From NCBI RefSeq assembly GCF_900111645.1, contig NZ_FOHQ01000005.1:122964-186963 (forward strand): a stretch of 64,000 nt of DNA, in the 5' to 3' direction. Below the pieces are notes generated by a model, which made no database searches, was not told the DNA's origin, and worked only from the letters and a program-made list of their open reading frames with translations. This DNA is from Methanococcoides vulcani (lineage in GTDB: Archaea > Halobacteriota > Methanosarcinia > Methanosarcinales > Methanosarcinaceae). Shown here piece after piece: positions 45,513-54,018 of this stretch; positions within the stretch are counted from its first letter, which is position 1; the number at the start of each line of letters is the position of its first letter. The position numbers were made by a program, and so were the translations under genes.

Positions 45513-46142
45513 ATGATTCGAAAATGTAAAGAGCATGGATACTTCAGAGGCGAAGTTTGTCCTGATTGCGGCAAAAGTGGCAGGTATGTACTGGATGACG
45601 AACGTGAAGAACGCCTTGGAAGGTTCGTTTCAGGTGCCTTGAGACATTTTCCGGATGATGTAGGTCTTACAATGGATAAGCAGGGTTGGGTCAACATGGA
45701 CCTGCTTTGTGATCTCATGGAACGCCGCTATAGGTGGGCAAGCAGGGAGCGCCTTATATCACTTGTAGAATCTGACGTTAAGAACAGGTATGAGATAACA
45801 GGTTCCGGAATAAGGGCAAGATACGGTCATTCTGTAGATGTGGAACTGGATTATCCTGAGAATGAATTGCCTTACCTGTACTACGGTGTCAGCCAGGAAG
45901 AAGTTGACATGCTTCTTGATGCCGGTATTGCACCTCTCAGGCAGACATACGTGCATCTTAGCACAACTCTGGAAAAGGCTACGGAATCAGCATCAGTTCA
46001 CACAGAGAATCCGGTTGTACTTGAGATCGATGCGGATGAGGCACAAAATGACGGTATTGAGTTCATGGCCGTTAACGATGACATCGTTCTGACCGAATCT
46101 GTACCGCCTGAATATCTGACCATTGTGGAAATTGAAGAGTGA
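45513..46142 (+). CDS. kptA: RNA 2'-phosphotransferase KptA/Tpt1
   Basis: KptA removes an internal RNA 2'-phosphate using NAD. The 209-residue protein starts with a zinc finger (CKEHGYFRGEVCPDC). It continues with the Tpt1 pattern LGRFVSGALRHFPDDVGLTMDKQGWV, KNRYEITGSGIRARYGHSV and LYYGVSQEEVDMLLDAGI, which holds the catalytic Arg-His-Arg-Arg type residues. ATG 45513 gives the usual MIRKCKEHG start; 45492 is an alternative. It converges on rtcA. A 2'-phosphate substrate in archaea is not firmly known. Confidence 0.92.
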   Translation: MIRKCKEHGYFRGEVCPDCGKSGRYVLDDEREERLGRFVSGALRHFPDDVGLTMDKQGWVNMDLLCDLMERRYRWASRERLISLVESDVKNRYEITGSGIRARYGHSVDVELDYPENELPYLYYGVSQEEVDMLLDAGIAPLRQTYVHLSTTLEKATESASVHTENPVVLEIDADEAQNDGIEFMAVNDDIVLTESVPPEYLTIVEIEE

Positions 46143-46154
46143 ACAAATTTGTTC
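46141..46154. terminator. Palindrome shared by the convergent kptA and rtcA ends
   Basis: GAACAAATTTGTTC is a perfect 14-base palindrome that spans the 10 bases between the two genes and overlaps both TGA stops. It could serve as a two-way termination or stabilising element. Confidence 0.4.
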
Positions 46155-47148
46155 ATATCGCTAATATTTCCATCATATTACCCTTTTTTTGTATCTTGAA
46201 CTTCACATCAAGGAACTGTTCTGTAACCCAGATGTTCGTTGTTGTATGAGATGAGATCTCTCTAACTGTGAATGAACCGCCTTTTGCGAGTCCCATATAG
46301 GGTATAAGCTGGTCCGCAAGATGTACGTCGACAGAAGACCGATTCGAAAGCTCATCCAGAAGTTCTGCAGCTGCCCGGCTACCGACCTTTTCGGCAGGTA
46401 ATCCTCTTTTTCCCGGAACATATGCCCCTTTCATTCCACAGTATAATGTTATCCCACTGCCTGTGGAAGGATATTCGGCACACTCGGTGATTATGTGGCA
46501 GTCGTATCCGGCTTTTCCAATGATATCTTTTGCAGAATCTGCTTGACGCTTTGCAACATGTTCAGGAAGGTTCGAGCAGTGAGATATGCCAAGTATGTCC
46601 CCGGTTTCTTCTGTAAAGTCATGGGGTTCCGGTTCTGATGGACTGATCGTTGCATGAACAACTCCGCCACCACGGGGGTAGTATCCCCTTTTGCGAGTAT
46701 CTATCTCACATCTGTACCCCATCTTTGACAGTGCTTTCAGTGTGACATTCTCAAGGTAATCAATGCTTGGAGCCCACGAAACGTCTGTGCCTCCGATAAT
46801 GTTCAGCTCGATATCAGTATCAGAGTATGCTGCAGCCGGCATGATACATTGGAGCAGAAGGGCTATGCTGCCGGCGGTGCCAATATCAATAGTATAGTAA
46901 CCCCCCCTCACTTCCTGTGGAGAAAAAGTGATGTTGGTAGAACCAATGCTAACCCCTTCCACAGTGGCACCACAGATAAGGGCAGCTGTTTCTATTGCCT
47001 TTACATGCTGGGCCGAAAGGCCTGGCTTTGGGCGGTTGCTGCGTATGTCAGTGATGTGCACCGCTTCCCCGGTGACTGCTGAAAGTGCCACTGATGTCCT
47101 TAATATCTGGCCGCCGCCTTCACCATAGGATCCGTCGATATGGATCAT
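46153..47148 (-). CDS. rtcA: RNA 3'-terminal phosphate cyclase
   Basis: RtcA turns a 3'-phosphate into a 2',3'-cyclic phosphate with ATP. 331 residues: DGSYGEGGGQILRTSVALS at the N-terminus, RPKPGLSAQHVKAI, GTAGSIALLLQCIMP and RGYYPRGGGVVHA. The adenylated histidine is near the C-terminus in DVHLADQLIPYMGLA. It lies beside kptA and downstream of a chain of minicistrons from the flavoprotein gene. The start ATG overlaps the stop of the last minicistron as ATGA. Confidence 0.95.
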   Translation of the reverse strand: MIHIDGSYGEGGGQILRTSVALSAVTGEAVHITDIRSNRPKPGLSAQHVKAIETAALICGATVEGVSIGSTNITFSPQEVRGGYYTIDIGTAGSIALLLQCIMPAAAYSDTDIELNIIGGTDVSWAPSIDYLENVTLKALSKMGYRCEIDTRKRGYYPRGGGVVHATISPSEPEPHDFTEETGDILGISHCSNLPEHVAKRQADSAKDIIGKAGYDCHIITECAEYPSTGSGITLYCGMKGAYVPGKRGLPAEKVGSRAAAELLDELSNRSSVDVHLADQLIPYMGLAKGGSFTVREISSHTTTNIWVTEQFLDVKFKIQKKGNMMEILAI

Positions 47149-47218
47149 TGCCAGTTCCTCATTTAATGTTCCTCATTTAATGTTCCTCATTTAATGTTCC
47201 TCATTTAACGTTCCTCAT
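47149..47218 (-). repeat. Five 14-base repeats forming a chain of overlapping minicistrons
   Basis: On the minus strand the 14-base unit ATGAGGAACATTAA is repeated: first copy ATGAGGAACGTTAA (the end of the flavoprotein gene), three identical copies, and a last copy ATGAGGAACTGGCA directly before the rtcA ATG. Because each unit starts with ATGAGGA, it supplies both a start codon and a ribosome site. Three 5-codon frames (MRNIK) and one MRNWQ begin at 47204, 47190, 47176 and 47162. Each stop overlaps the next start as ATGA. Confidence 0.9.
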
Positions 47219-48562
47219 TTTCCTGTAAGCATCCTTTACAGCATAGAAAAGAGGATCTACAACAGTGGCAACCGGTGGTGCATAGCAGGTTTCCATTGTG
47301 AGCATTTCATCTACCGTGGTCTTTTTCTTTATCATGAAGGCAAGGCTGTCGATCCGTTCCTTAACTCCGTCTTTGGCTATGACCTGTGCACCCACAAGGT
47401 ATTGTTCCCTGAAAAGAAGTTTGATATGGATATCACTGCTGCCCGGATAGAAGGTCGCATGCGTTACTCCTTTAGAATAGCCTGTTACTATCCCGATGTT
47501 CTCTGTTTCTGCTTTTCTGGAAGTCAGGCCCACAGAACCGATCAGGAGATCTCCTGCAACATAAACACTGGGTCCGAGAACAGATTCCAATACGGTTCCT
47601 TTACCACAGATATTGTCTGCTATTACGGTAGCCATCCTTCTTGCCACAGGTGCCAGTTGGATCATGCTTTTCTTTCCTGTAACAAGTTCGGTAACTTCGC
47701 AGCAATCTCCACCGGCAAAGACATCAGTTGAGAACTGGTCATCGATCCGGACCTGAAGATTATCATTGACGACCAGACCACCTTTTTCCCCAATGGAAAT
47801 ACCTGCTTTCTTTGCAATTTCTATGTCAGGAACTATCCCGGTACTAATAATAACTACATCTGCGGGGACATTTTCTTTTGAAAGGACCACATATTCAGCC
47901 TTACTCTTCCCTTCAATGCTTTCCGGGACCTCTCCTGTGATAAGATCGACCCCTATGGAGGTAAGGTAGCCTTTAACTATCTCCGACATGTCAGTATCGA
48001 TCAGTCGCGAAAGTATCGAGGAACTGCGATTGATCAGTGTGGTTCTTATGCCGCGTTTTGCAGTTCCTGCAGCTGTTTCCACCCCAATGGCACCGGCACC
48101 GATGATAACCACATTCTCAGCAGACAGGAGTGCACTTTCTATTTTCATGCCATCAGAAAGCGTTTGCAAGGTGAATACGCCGTCCATTTCAAGGAAAGCC
48201 TGCAGATGAGAAGGGATGTGATGGGTTCCACCGGTAGCAATGACCAGTTTGTCAAAACCGATATCCCTGTCCTCCAGTTTTATCTTCTTTTCGTTAAGAT
48301 CTATTTCTTTTGCTTCTGTTTCCAGCAGGATATCGATTCTCATTTTATCAAAGAAATCCGGGGTTCTTACTATGAGGGAATCAAAATCATGTACCTTGCC
48401 GGAAAGCTTGAAAGGTATTCCACATTCGCTGTAGGATACATGACTGTCCTTTGAAATAACAATAACAGAAAGATCACGGCATCGTCTCACATGTGTGGCG
48501 GTTGACATTCCGGTGGCTCCTCCGCCGAGAATAACAACATCATATTTTGTAATATCTTTCAT
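47201..48562 (-). CDS. CoA-disulfide reductase/NADH oxidase-like flavoprotein
   Basis: 453 residues of the pyridine-nucleotide disulfide oxidoreductase family. The FAD-binding GGGATGMSTATHVRR is near residue 13. The single redox cysteine in SYSECGIPF (about residue 48) is typical of NADH oxidase/CoA-disulfide reductase, not of two-cysteine reductases. The NAD-binding GAGAIGVETA and second FAD segment VFAGGDCCE follow, then the dimer domain. It probably handles oxygen or CoA/polysulfide stress. Its last codons form the first unit of the 14-base repeat leading into rtcA. Confidence 0.87.
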   Translation of the reverse strand: MKDITKYDVVILGGGATGMSTATHVRRCRDLSVIVISKDSHVSYSECGIPFKLSGKVHDFDSLIVRTPDFFDKMRIDILLETEAKEIDLNEKKIKLEDRDIGFDKLVIATGGTHHIPSHLQAFLEMDGVFTLQTLSDGMKIESALLSAENVVIIGAGAIGVETAAGTAKRGIRTTLINRSSSILSRLIDTDMSEIVKGYLTSIGVDLITGEVPESIEGKSKAEYVVLSKENVPADVVIISTGIVPDIEIAKKAGISIGEKGGLVVNDNLQVRIDDQFSTDVFAGGDCCEVTELVTGKKSMIQLAPVARRMATVIADNICGKGTVLESVLGPSVYVAGDLLIGSVGLTSRKAETENIGIVTGYSKGVTHATFYPGSSDIHIKLLFREQYLVGAQVIAKDGVKERIDSLAFMIKKKTTVDEMLTMETCYAPPVATVVDPLFYAVKDAYRKMRNVK

Positions 48563-49641
48563 AAGATAAGTTCGACAGCCTGGTTAATAGATTTTTGTAC
48601 AGAACCTGAAATAACAGATTTAGTAATGTTAAAAATGTATATAAAAAGCAACGTATAGAATAAGCAATGCAAGAATGATGTTAAGAATGTATAGAAAAAG
48701 ATGAAGTTAATCGACGAGCGAGTTTGGGGAGTGGGGGGTTATTGTAGCAAAAAATAATGTGTCCCGCTCGTCTAGTGCTGCTACAATATTATTCTATATA
48801 TATATGTTGGTAAGCCCTATTGTGAAGTTCTATGCAATGTATTTCTCTTATTGTAGCTCCCTTATTGTAGGATTCCTTTCTGGGAAAAATACAAGACAAA
48901 ATACATTGTTTTCAAATATAAACTTTATTTGTCATGAGAACAATTTATACTGTTTTATTATAATCGTGTTGCAGAGATATTCCTTAAAGTTGAAAACCAC
49001 AAGGTTATTAAACTGTAAGAACTAATTAGCCTATTGTGATCGAAGCAAGATCACGTCATAAGTAAAATTTAATTGGTTTATCAAAAATCCCATTGGGTGC
49101 TTTATCCAATGGGGGTAAGCAGATCATCAAAATATAATCTGAATCATATCATGGTCACACTATTGGGAAAATAGCTGTACCACATCACATAATACAAACG
49201 TAGGGAGTTATCTAAAGGACCAGGTTCCATTCATATCTTATTGGAATTGAACCAACCGGCATCTTAGATCTAGTATCATATTGTTCCATAACCGTTCAAA
49301 CGGTTCAAGGTAAATAAATGCCGGAACGTTCACAAATAAGGCCATGGCATAGCTACATGCTGATAATGTAGTTCCTTTGCCAGCCGTTAAGCGGTCAGGT
49401 CTGTGGACTATCCGGATAGTTGATGCATTACTTGTTAGTTTGAACAAACAGGATCTCCTTAACGGGATTGCTTAAGAACAAGCATCCTAATGGTCAGGAT
49501 ACCAGTAGCCGATAAGTAGTTCTTCCCTTGATCTTCGAGATCCTATATTTGTGTTATGTCCGAATGATTCTGTTTTGCTGTTCTGTTACGTTCGGATACT
49601 GTCTATAAGGCAATATACCACACACAAATGGAGACTTACAT
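48563..49641. other. 1.08-kb gene-free stretch before dnaG
   Basis: Besides the pseudoknot-like element it holds further copies of TTATTGTAG near 48850 and 48864, and a hairpin CCCATTGG/CCAATGGG near 49088-49113. From about 49255 to 49530 there is a run of short hairpins: CCGGCAT/ATGCCGG enclosing AACCG/CGGTT, CTACAT/ATGTAG, CCG/CGG, GTTTG/CAAAC, TTGCTT/AAGCA and GATCT/AGATC. The only frames are short and without ribosome sites. It may carry a structured RNA or the decayed remains of a mobile element; I see no gene. Confidence 0.5.
48713..48788 (+). ncRNA. Candidate pseudoknot RNA element
   Basis: Two inverted pairs interleave: GACGAGCG (48713-48720) with CGCTCGTC (48765-48772), and TATTGTAGCA (48740-48749) with TGCTACAATA (48779-48788). 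A G-rich loop (GGGGAGTGGGGGG) lies between. Interleaving gives an H-type pseudoknot when transcribed. A strong TATA box, GTATATAAAAAG, lies at about 48636-48648 and would start plus-strand transcription near 48665-48675. Nothing here codes for protein. No known RNA family was recognised. Confidence 0.45.
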
Positions 49642-50982
49642 ATGCAAAATACTGATACAACTAAATATATCATTCATTCAAAGATCAATGCTGATGGGAT
49701 AATCGAACGTCCGGATATAGTCGGGGCGATCTTTGGTCAGACCGAGGGCCTGCTGGGTTCAGACCTTGACCTGCGCGATCTGCAGAAAACAGGACGAATT
49801 GGTAGGATCGAGGTCTCAGTTGCTGCAAAAGGCGGCAAGACCAAAGGTAATATTTTCATACCATCCAGCCTTGACAGAGTTGAAACATCAATACTTGCAG
49901 CATCCCTTGAGACCATCGACAGGGTCGGTCCATGTACTGCAAAGATCGAGGTGTCACAGGTTGAAGATGTCCGTGCTACCAAGAGGAAACAGATCATAGA
50001 CCGTGCAAAATACATACTTACCGACATGTTCGATGAGAACCTTCCTGAGTCACAGGAGATCGCAGATGAAGTTCGCCAGTCAGTTCGTATCGAAGAGATG
50101 CAGTACTACGGTAAGAACAAGATCCCATGTGGTCCTAATGTGATTGATTCAGATGCCATTGTGGTCGTCGAGGGCAGGGCAGATGTCCTGAACCTTTTGA
50201 GATATGGTATCAAGAATACCATTTGTGTTGGTGGGACCAATGTTCCTCCTGAAGTTGCTGAACTTACAAAGAAGAAGACAGTAACTGCATTCACAGATGG
50301 TGACCGTGGAGGAAAGCTCATCATTAAAGAGCTTTTGCAGGTTGCAGACATTGATTATATTGCACGTGCTCCTGATGGAAAGAGCGTGGAAGACCTTGTG
50401 CAGAGAGAGATCGTACGTTCCCTGAGGCAGAAGATCCCTGTGGAGCAGGCTCTTGAAAGCTATAGCATAAAGGGAGAGTCCAAGCCAGCCAAAGAAGAAA
50501 AGCCAGCTAAGACAGGCAGGATCGCACGTTTGCCAAAGCGCAAGGAAAGAGTTAAAGGTGAGCTTTCAAGGCCATCTGCAGGTGCACAGAAACTGGAGAA
50601 GAAGGCAGACCGTTCTGAGGAAGAGCCTAAACAGGTAAAACCGGCAAGACTGGTTAAGCCAGCTAAACCGGCTAAACCAGCTCAGATATCTCCACAGGCT
50701 CGCAGGTTCAAGCCTCATTCCGATGCACTTCTCGGTACTCTTGGGGCCAGGCTCCTGGATTCAAAGGATAAGGTCATTGAGGAGACCGCAGTTCGCGATC
50801 TTGTCAACACTCTCAAAGAGACCAGTGATAGCATCAAGACAGTTGTTTTTGATGGTGTAGTGACACAGCGCATCCTTGACATAGCATCAGACAAAGGTAT
50901 CGAGAACCTTATAGGTGTAAAGAAAGGTAACATTGCCAAGAGTCCTGCGACCGTCAATGTTCTAACAGCATCAGATTTCTGA
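49642..50982 (+). CDS. dnaG: Archaeal DnaG-type primase/exosome subunit
   Basis: 446 residues. The Toprim domain has [16 protein letters not shown] and [18 protein letters not shown], holding the acidic metal ligands. The N-terminal region is the archaeal DnaG type, without the bacterial zinc domain. A Lys/Pro/Ala-rich linker (about 275-350) precedes a C-terminal helical region. In archaea this protein is found with the RNA exosome and has primase activity in vitro. Ribosome site GGAG. Strong hairpin terminator follows. Confidence 0.94.
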   Translation: MQNTDTTKYIIHSKINADGIIERPDIVGAIFGQTEGLLGSDLDLRDLQKTGRIGRIEVSVAAKGGKTKGNIFIPSSLDRVETSILAASLETIDRVGPCTAKIEVSQVEDVRATKRKQIIDRAKYILTDMFDENLPESQEIADEVRQSVRIEEMQYYGKNKIPCGPNVIDSDAIVVVEGRADVLNLLRYGIKNTICVGGTNVPPEVAELTKKKTVTAFTDGDRGGKLIIKELLQVADIDYIARAPDGKSVEDLVQREIVRSLRQKIPVEQALESYSIKGESKPAKEEKPAKTGRIARLPKRKERVKGELSRPSAGAQKLEKKADRSEEEPKQVKPARLVKPAKPAKPAQISPQARRFKPHSDALLGTLGARLLDSKDKVIEETAVRDLVNTLKETSDSIKTVVFDGVVTQRILDIASDKGIENLIGVKKGNIAKSPATVNVLTASDF

Positions 50983-50988
50983 TCTTCT

Positions 50989-51015
50989 AAGGGGGTTTTA
51001 CCCCCTTTTACTTCT
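50989..51015 (+). terminator. Hairpin and T-tract terminator after dnaG
   Basis: AAGGGGG (50989-50995) pairs with CCCCCTT (51001-51007) over loop TTTTA. A pyrimidine tract with several T runs follows. This is the clearest intrinsic-type terminator in the window. Confidence 0.75.
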
Positions 51016-51197
51016 CTTTTTTCTTTTTTCCCCCTATTGTGCATTATTATTCATAAAAATTAAATCGAAAAAGCTTTATGTGATGATAAGGAAGGGCATT
51101 GCTGCGAAAAATGGTTTTATTTGAGTTTTTAGTTTATTATATTGCAGCCCGCTCTTACGCAGTGCTGTCGTATAAAAAATGAATATGGATAAAAACC

Positions 51198-51485
51198 ATG
51201 CACAAAGATGAATTGATTCAATTGCATACATTGCTGGCTCAAATAAAGAGGCATCTGGAAACCCAGGACACTGATCATGACTTTTCTGAGTACCAGTCGC
51301 TTGCCATAAGTCCTGTGCACATCCATCGAAGCAAGGCAGAGCACAAACATGCTATATTCGTACTTGGTAACCATCTTGCATCAATAATGTCAGAAGATGA
51401 GCTTTCAGGTATTGGCAGAACCTCCGCCAGAATGCAAGAATTTGCAAAACGTACCAGCAGGAATGTTTCCGGTAGCAACAATTAA
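51198..51485 (+). CDS. UPF0058 family small protein
   Basis: 95 residues with the typical UPF0058 pattern: MHKDELIQLHTLLAQIKRHLE, YQSLAISPVHIHRSKAEHKHAIFVLG and a helical C-terminus. The family is widespread in euryarchaea; its function is unknown. The conserved His-rich HIHRSKAEHKHA segment might bind metal (inference). It lies between dnaG and the convergent rimI. Confidence 0.88.
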   Translation: MHKDELIQLHTLLAQIKRHLETQDTDHDFSEYQSLAISPVHIHRSKAEHKHAIFVLGNHLASIMSEDELSGIGRTSARMQEFAKRTSRNVSGSNN

Positions 51486-51531
51486 ATGCTGTCGGTTAAC
51501 CTGATCTCATTTTCAGGTATAAAACATATCC

Positions 51532-52005
51532 TTAAAGGCTAGCTTGGATGCTATTAACCCAGCATAGAGGGGAAAGCTGCTTCTTCATTATGATGCCGTT
51601 CTCTCCGTCTGAATAGTATCTCTGTTCCACCCAGCATGCTATGAACCCCAGATCCTGATATAGCGTTTTAGCTATATGGTTGCTGGCTCTTACTTCAAGG
51701 GTAGCGGACCTTAATCCCTGCTGCTGGAACACGTTCAGTATGGTCTGCATAAGCTGACTCCCGATTCCCATTCCCTGATACTCTTTCTTAACTGCCAGCG
51801 AAAAGATACGGCCTTCGTTAACTGCAGATCGATATCCCATGACAAAACCCACGATCCTGTTGTTCATGGAGACGACAAAGAACCCTTCTTTGTTCATTTC
51901 ATAGAAATTCATATAGACAAAAGGATTGTGTTCTGTGAAAGCCTCCATTTCAATGTTCAGAACATCTTCAAAATCATAAGGTTCAAACTGTCTGATGATC
52001 ATCAT
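51532..52005 (-). CDS. rimI: GNAT N-acetyltransferase (RimI/Ard1 type)
   Basis: A 157-residue GNAT enzyme that acetylates protein N-termini. The acetyl-CoA loop is VKKEYQGMGIGSQLMQTIL (Q/RxxGxG/A). VRASNHIAKTLYQDLGF is the conserved RimI C-terminal part. ATG 52005 (MMIIRQFEPYD) is chosen; the longer frame overlaps arcS by four bases and is hydrophobic nonsense. AAGGAT is about 14 bases upstream, so the ribosome site is weak. It probably shares the arcS transcript. Confidence 0.88.
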   Translation of the reverse strand: MMIIRQFEPYDFEDVLNIEMEAFTEHNPFVYMNFYEMNKEGFFVVSMNNRIVGFVMGYRSAVNEGRIFSLAVKKEYQGMGIGSQLMQTILNVFQQQGLRSATLEVRASNHIAKTLYQDLGFIACWVEQRYYSDGENGIIMKKQLSPLCWVNSIQASL

Positions 52006-52067
52006 GGAATATAATATCCTTTTTCTTAAAAAGAATGTTGAAAAAAAGAAGAAAAGGACCTTAAAGA

Positions 52068-53927
52068 TCAATCCTTAACTTGATCGGCCTTTTTTATGTG
52101 ACGCAGATCAACGGCAACACCTCTTGAGGAGGCAACCATTTCTTTCCCGCTCATCATAGCACGCCCTACTCCGATCGCTTTGCTTCCTGTGACAAGGACC
52201 TCGTCCCCGGGCCGAATCTTCTCATCAGCATCAATAACACCTGGTGCAAGCAAAGAGCCTCTTGGAAGGAAATCATCGATAGTTACAGTGTAGCCTTCAT
52301 AATCGTCTGATGCGGCAAGCAGACGGGTGCCATCGATAGTAAGTGCTATTGTTCCATATTGTGGTATGAGGGTAGCTATCTGTTTCTTATCGATGAACAC
52401 CTGGTGTTTGGGGAATGGTGCCTTTATCTTTGATTTGTCAGGAACAAGCAACTTTCCCGCACCAGGACCGAACTGGTAGTCTGCAATAGCGCGCATCAGG
52501 TCGCTTCTTGGTTTGTTCTGTCCAAATTCTCCTTCTGCGACTATGCCGGATATGGTGTTCTTGAGGTTGTCAAGGGACTCGTAGGAGGTCACACTGCCCG
52601 AGCTTGTATAGACGATCTCAATACCAAGCTCCTTTGAAACGATCTCACAGATCTCCCTGTATGCTTCTTCCACATGGGCTATTATATGTGAATACTTGTT
52701 TTTGGAAAGATATTCAGAGAGACACGATGCTACCCATTTTATCTCTTCAGCATCCCAGTACCCGGTCACAACGGTGTCATAATGGGATGCAGGATAGGTA
52801 AGTTCGAGCTCCCTTGGTACGACCCCAAGCGGAGATGTGATTATTACTTCATGGACGTATCTGCGGTTCCTGCCCAGTGATCTTATGAACTTGCTATGTG
52901 AGTTCGAGATCGAATATGGCTTTTTGGCAGAGCAGGGCAACAGCACCAGAATATCGGTTTCAGGAGGGGTATATCTTTCCTGTATCCTTCTGGCAAAGCG
53001 AACGACCTCAGGTCTGGTCATTGATTCGGAAGTTGTTGCAAGCAACTGGTTGGAACGTGCAAGGGGCGCATGCTCTTCCATGTAACCATACTGGGTATCG
53101 AAAAGTCTCAGGAGTCCTGCAAGCCAGGGTTCTACACGGCACTGGCCTTCCACGTATTCACGCAGGTTGCCTGCGCGTACCCTCTCTCTTGCCAGGGCGA
53201 CCTCTGCTTCAAGCATGTTGCAGTTGTGCTTTGTTAATATCTCAGCACGTTCTGCTTTTGGCATTTCCTTGAGTTCTTCCAGTGTTATGGGAGCACAGGC
53301 GTCACATCTGCATGGAAGTTCGGCCATAGAGTCGACAAAGTAACTTCCTGATGTGTTAAGATAAATGTCATTGTACCCGGCCACAATGGCGCGGGTGTTG
53401 TCCATGATATCGATACCAAGGTAGATCAGCATGGCAGCATTTGCAGGTGTGCACAGGTTGGGGACATAGAGAGCAGTATCAGGTGCTATTGTTTCCCGGA
53501 TCTCAATTATCCTTTGCATGAACTTCCTGGCATTGCCCTGGAAGGAACCTGCTCCTTCCATAATGTAAAGGTCCGCTTTCTTTACATCCTGACCATGTCG
53601 GTAAATGCGGCCTACAGGACCTGTAGCTTCCATTTCGATCTTCTTTGCAATTGTCTCTGCAACATCATCCGGCACATCGGGTGTGAGGTCCTGGTGCGGC
53701 AAAATGAGGATCGCATCATCACCGGAAAGCTCGCGTATCTTACGGATATTTTCCATGGCCTCTTCTGCAGAAAGGTCCCACATGGACCCGGCATCTGCAA
53801 AAGGACCTGTTGGATCGTTAAGTGATACCGTGTCAATTATGTGTGGTGTCCTGATAGGTGTTGAAAGGAGAATTTTTCCAATACGGGCAGCACCATCCCG
53901 CTGTTCTACCTCAAAATATGATGTCAT
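52068..53927 (-). CDS. arcS: Archaeosine synthase ArcS
   Basis: 619 residues. ArcS converts preQ0 at position 15 of archaeal tRNAs towards archaeosine. It has a degenerate TGT-like TIM barrel (IRTPHIIDTV at the start; the CRCDAC cysteines fit the zinc site). The ArcS-specific motif ILVLLPCSAKKPYSISNSH is in the middle. A C-terminal PUA domain follows (RPGDEVLVTGSKAIGVGRAMMSGKEM). The tRNA-guanine transglycosylase that inserts preQ0 is not in the window. Confidence 0.93.
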   Translation of the reverse strand: MTSYFEVEQRDGAARIGKILLSTPIRTPHIIDTVSLNDPTGPFADAGSMWDLSAEEAMENIRKIRELSGDDAILILPHQDLTPDVPDDVAETIAKKIEMEATGPVGRIYRHGQDVKKADLYIMEGAGSFQGNARKFMQRIIEIRETIAPDTALYVPNLCTPANAAMLIYLGIDIMDNTRAIVAGYNDIYLNTSGSYFVDSMAELPCRCDACAPITLEELKEMPKAERAEILTKHNCNMLEAEVALARERVRAGNLREYVEGQCRVEPWLAGLLRLFDTQYGYMEEHAPLARSNQLLATTSESMTRPEVVRFARRIQERYTPPETDILVLLPCSAKKPYSISNSHSKFIRSLGRNRRYVHEVIITSPLGVVPRELELTYPASHYDTVVTGYWDAEEIKWVASCLSEYLSKNKYSHIIAHVEEAYREICEIVSKELGIEIVYTSSGSVTSYESLDNLKNTISGIVAEGEFGQNKPRSDLMRAIADYQFGPGAGKLLVPDKSKIKAPFPKHQVFIDKKQIATLIPQYGTIALTIDGTRLLAASDDYEGYTVTIDDFLPRGSLLAPGVIDADEKIRPGDEVLVTGSKAIGVGRAMMSGKEMVASSRGVAVDLRHIKKADQVKD

Positions 53928-54018
53928 GTTTCCCTAATATGCTTAAGGTAGATGTAAATCTTTTCTACCGAATTTGTTTGAAATACCCAAACGTTTATTT
54001 TCAAAAAGGTTGCAGGGT

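Noticed and set aside
49238..49447. 69-codon minus-strand frame in the dnaG upstream gap.
   Set aside because: No ribosome site or recognisable family; it coincides with hairpins that explain the sequence better.
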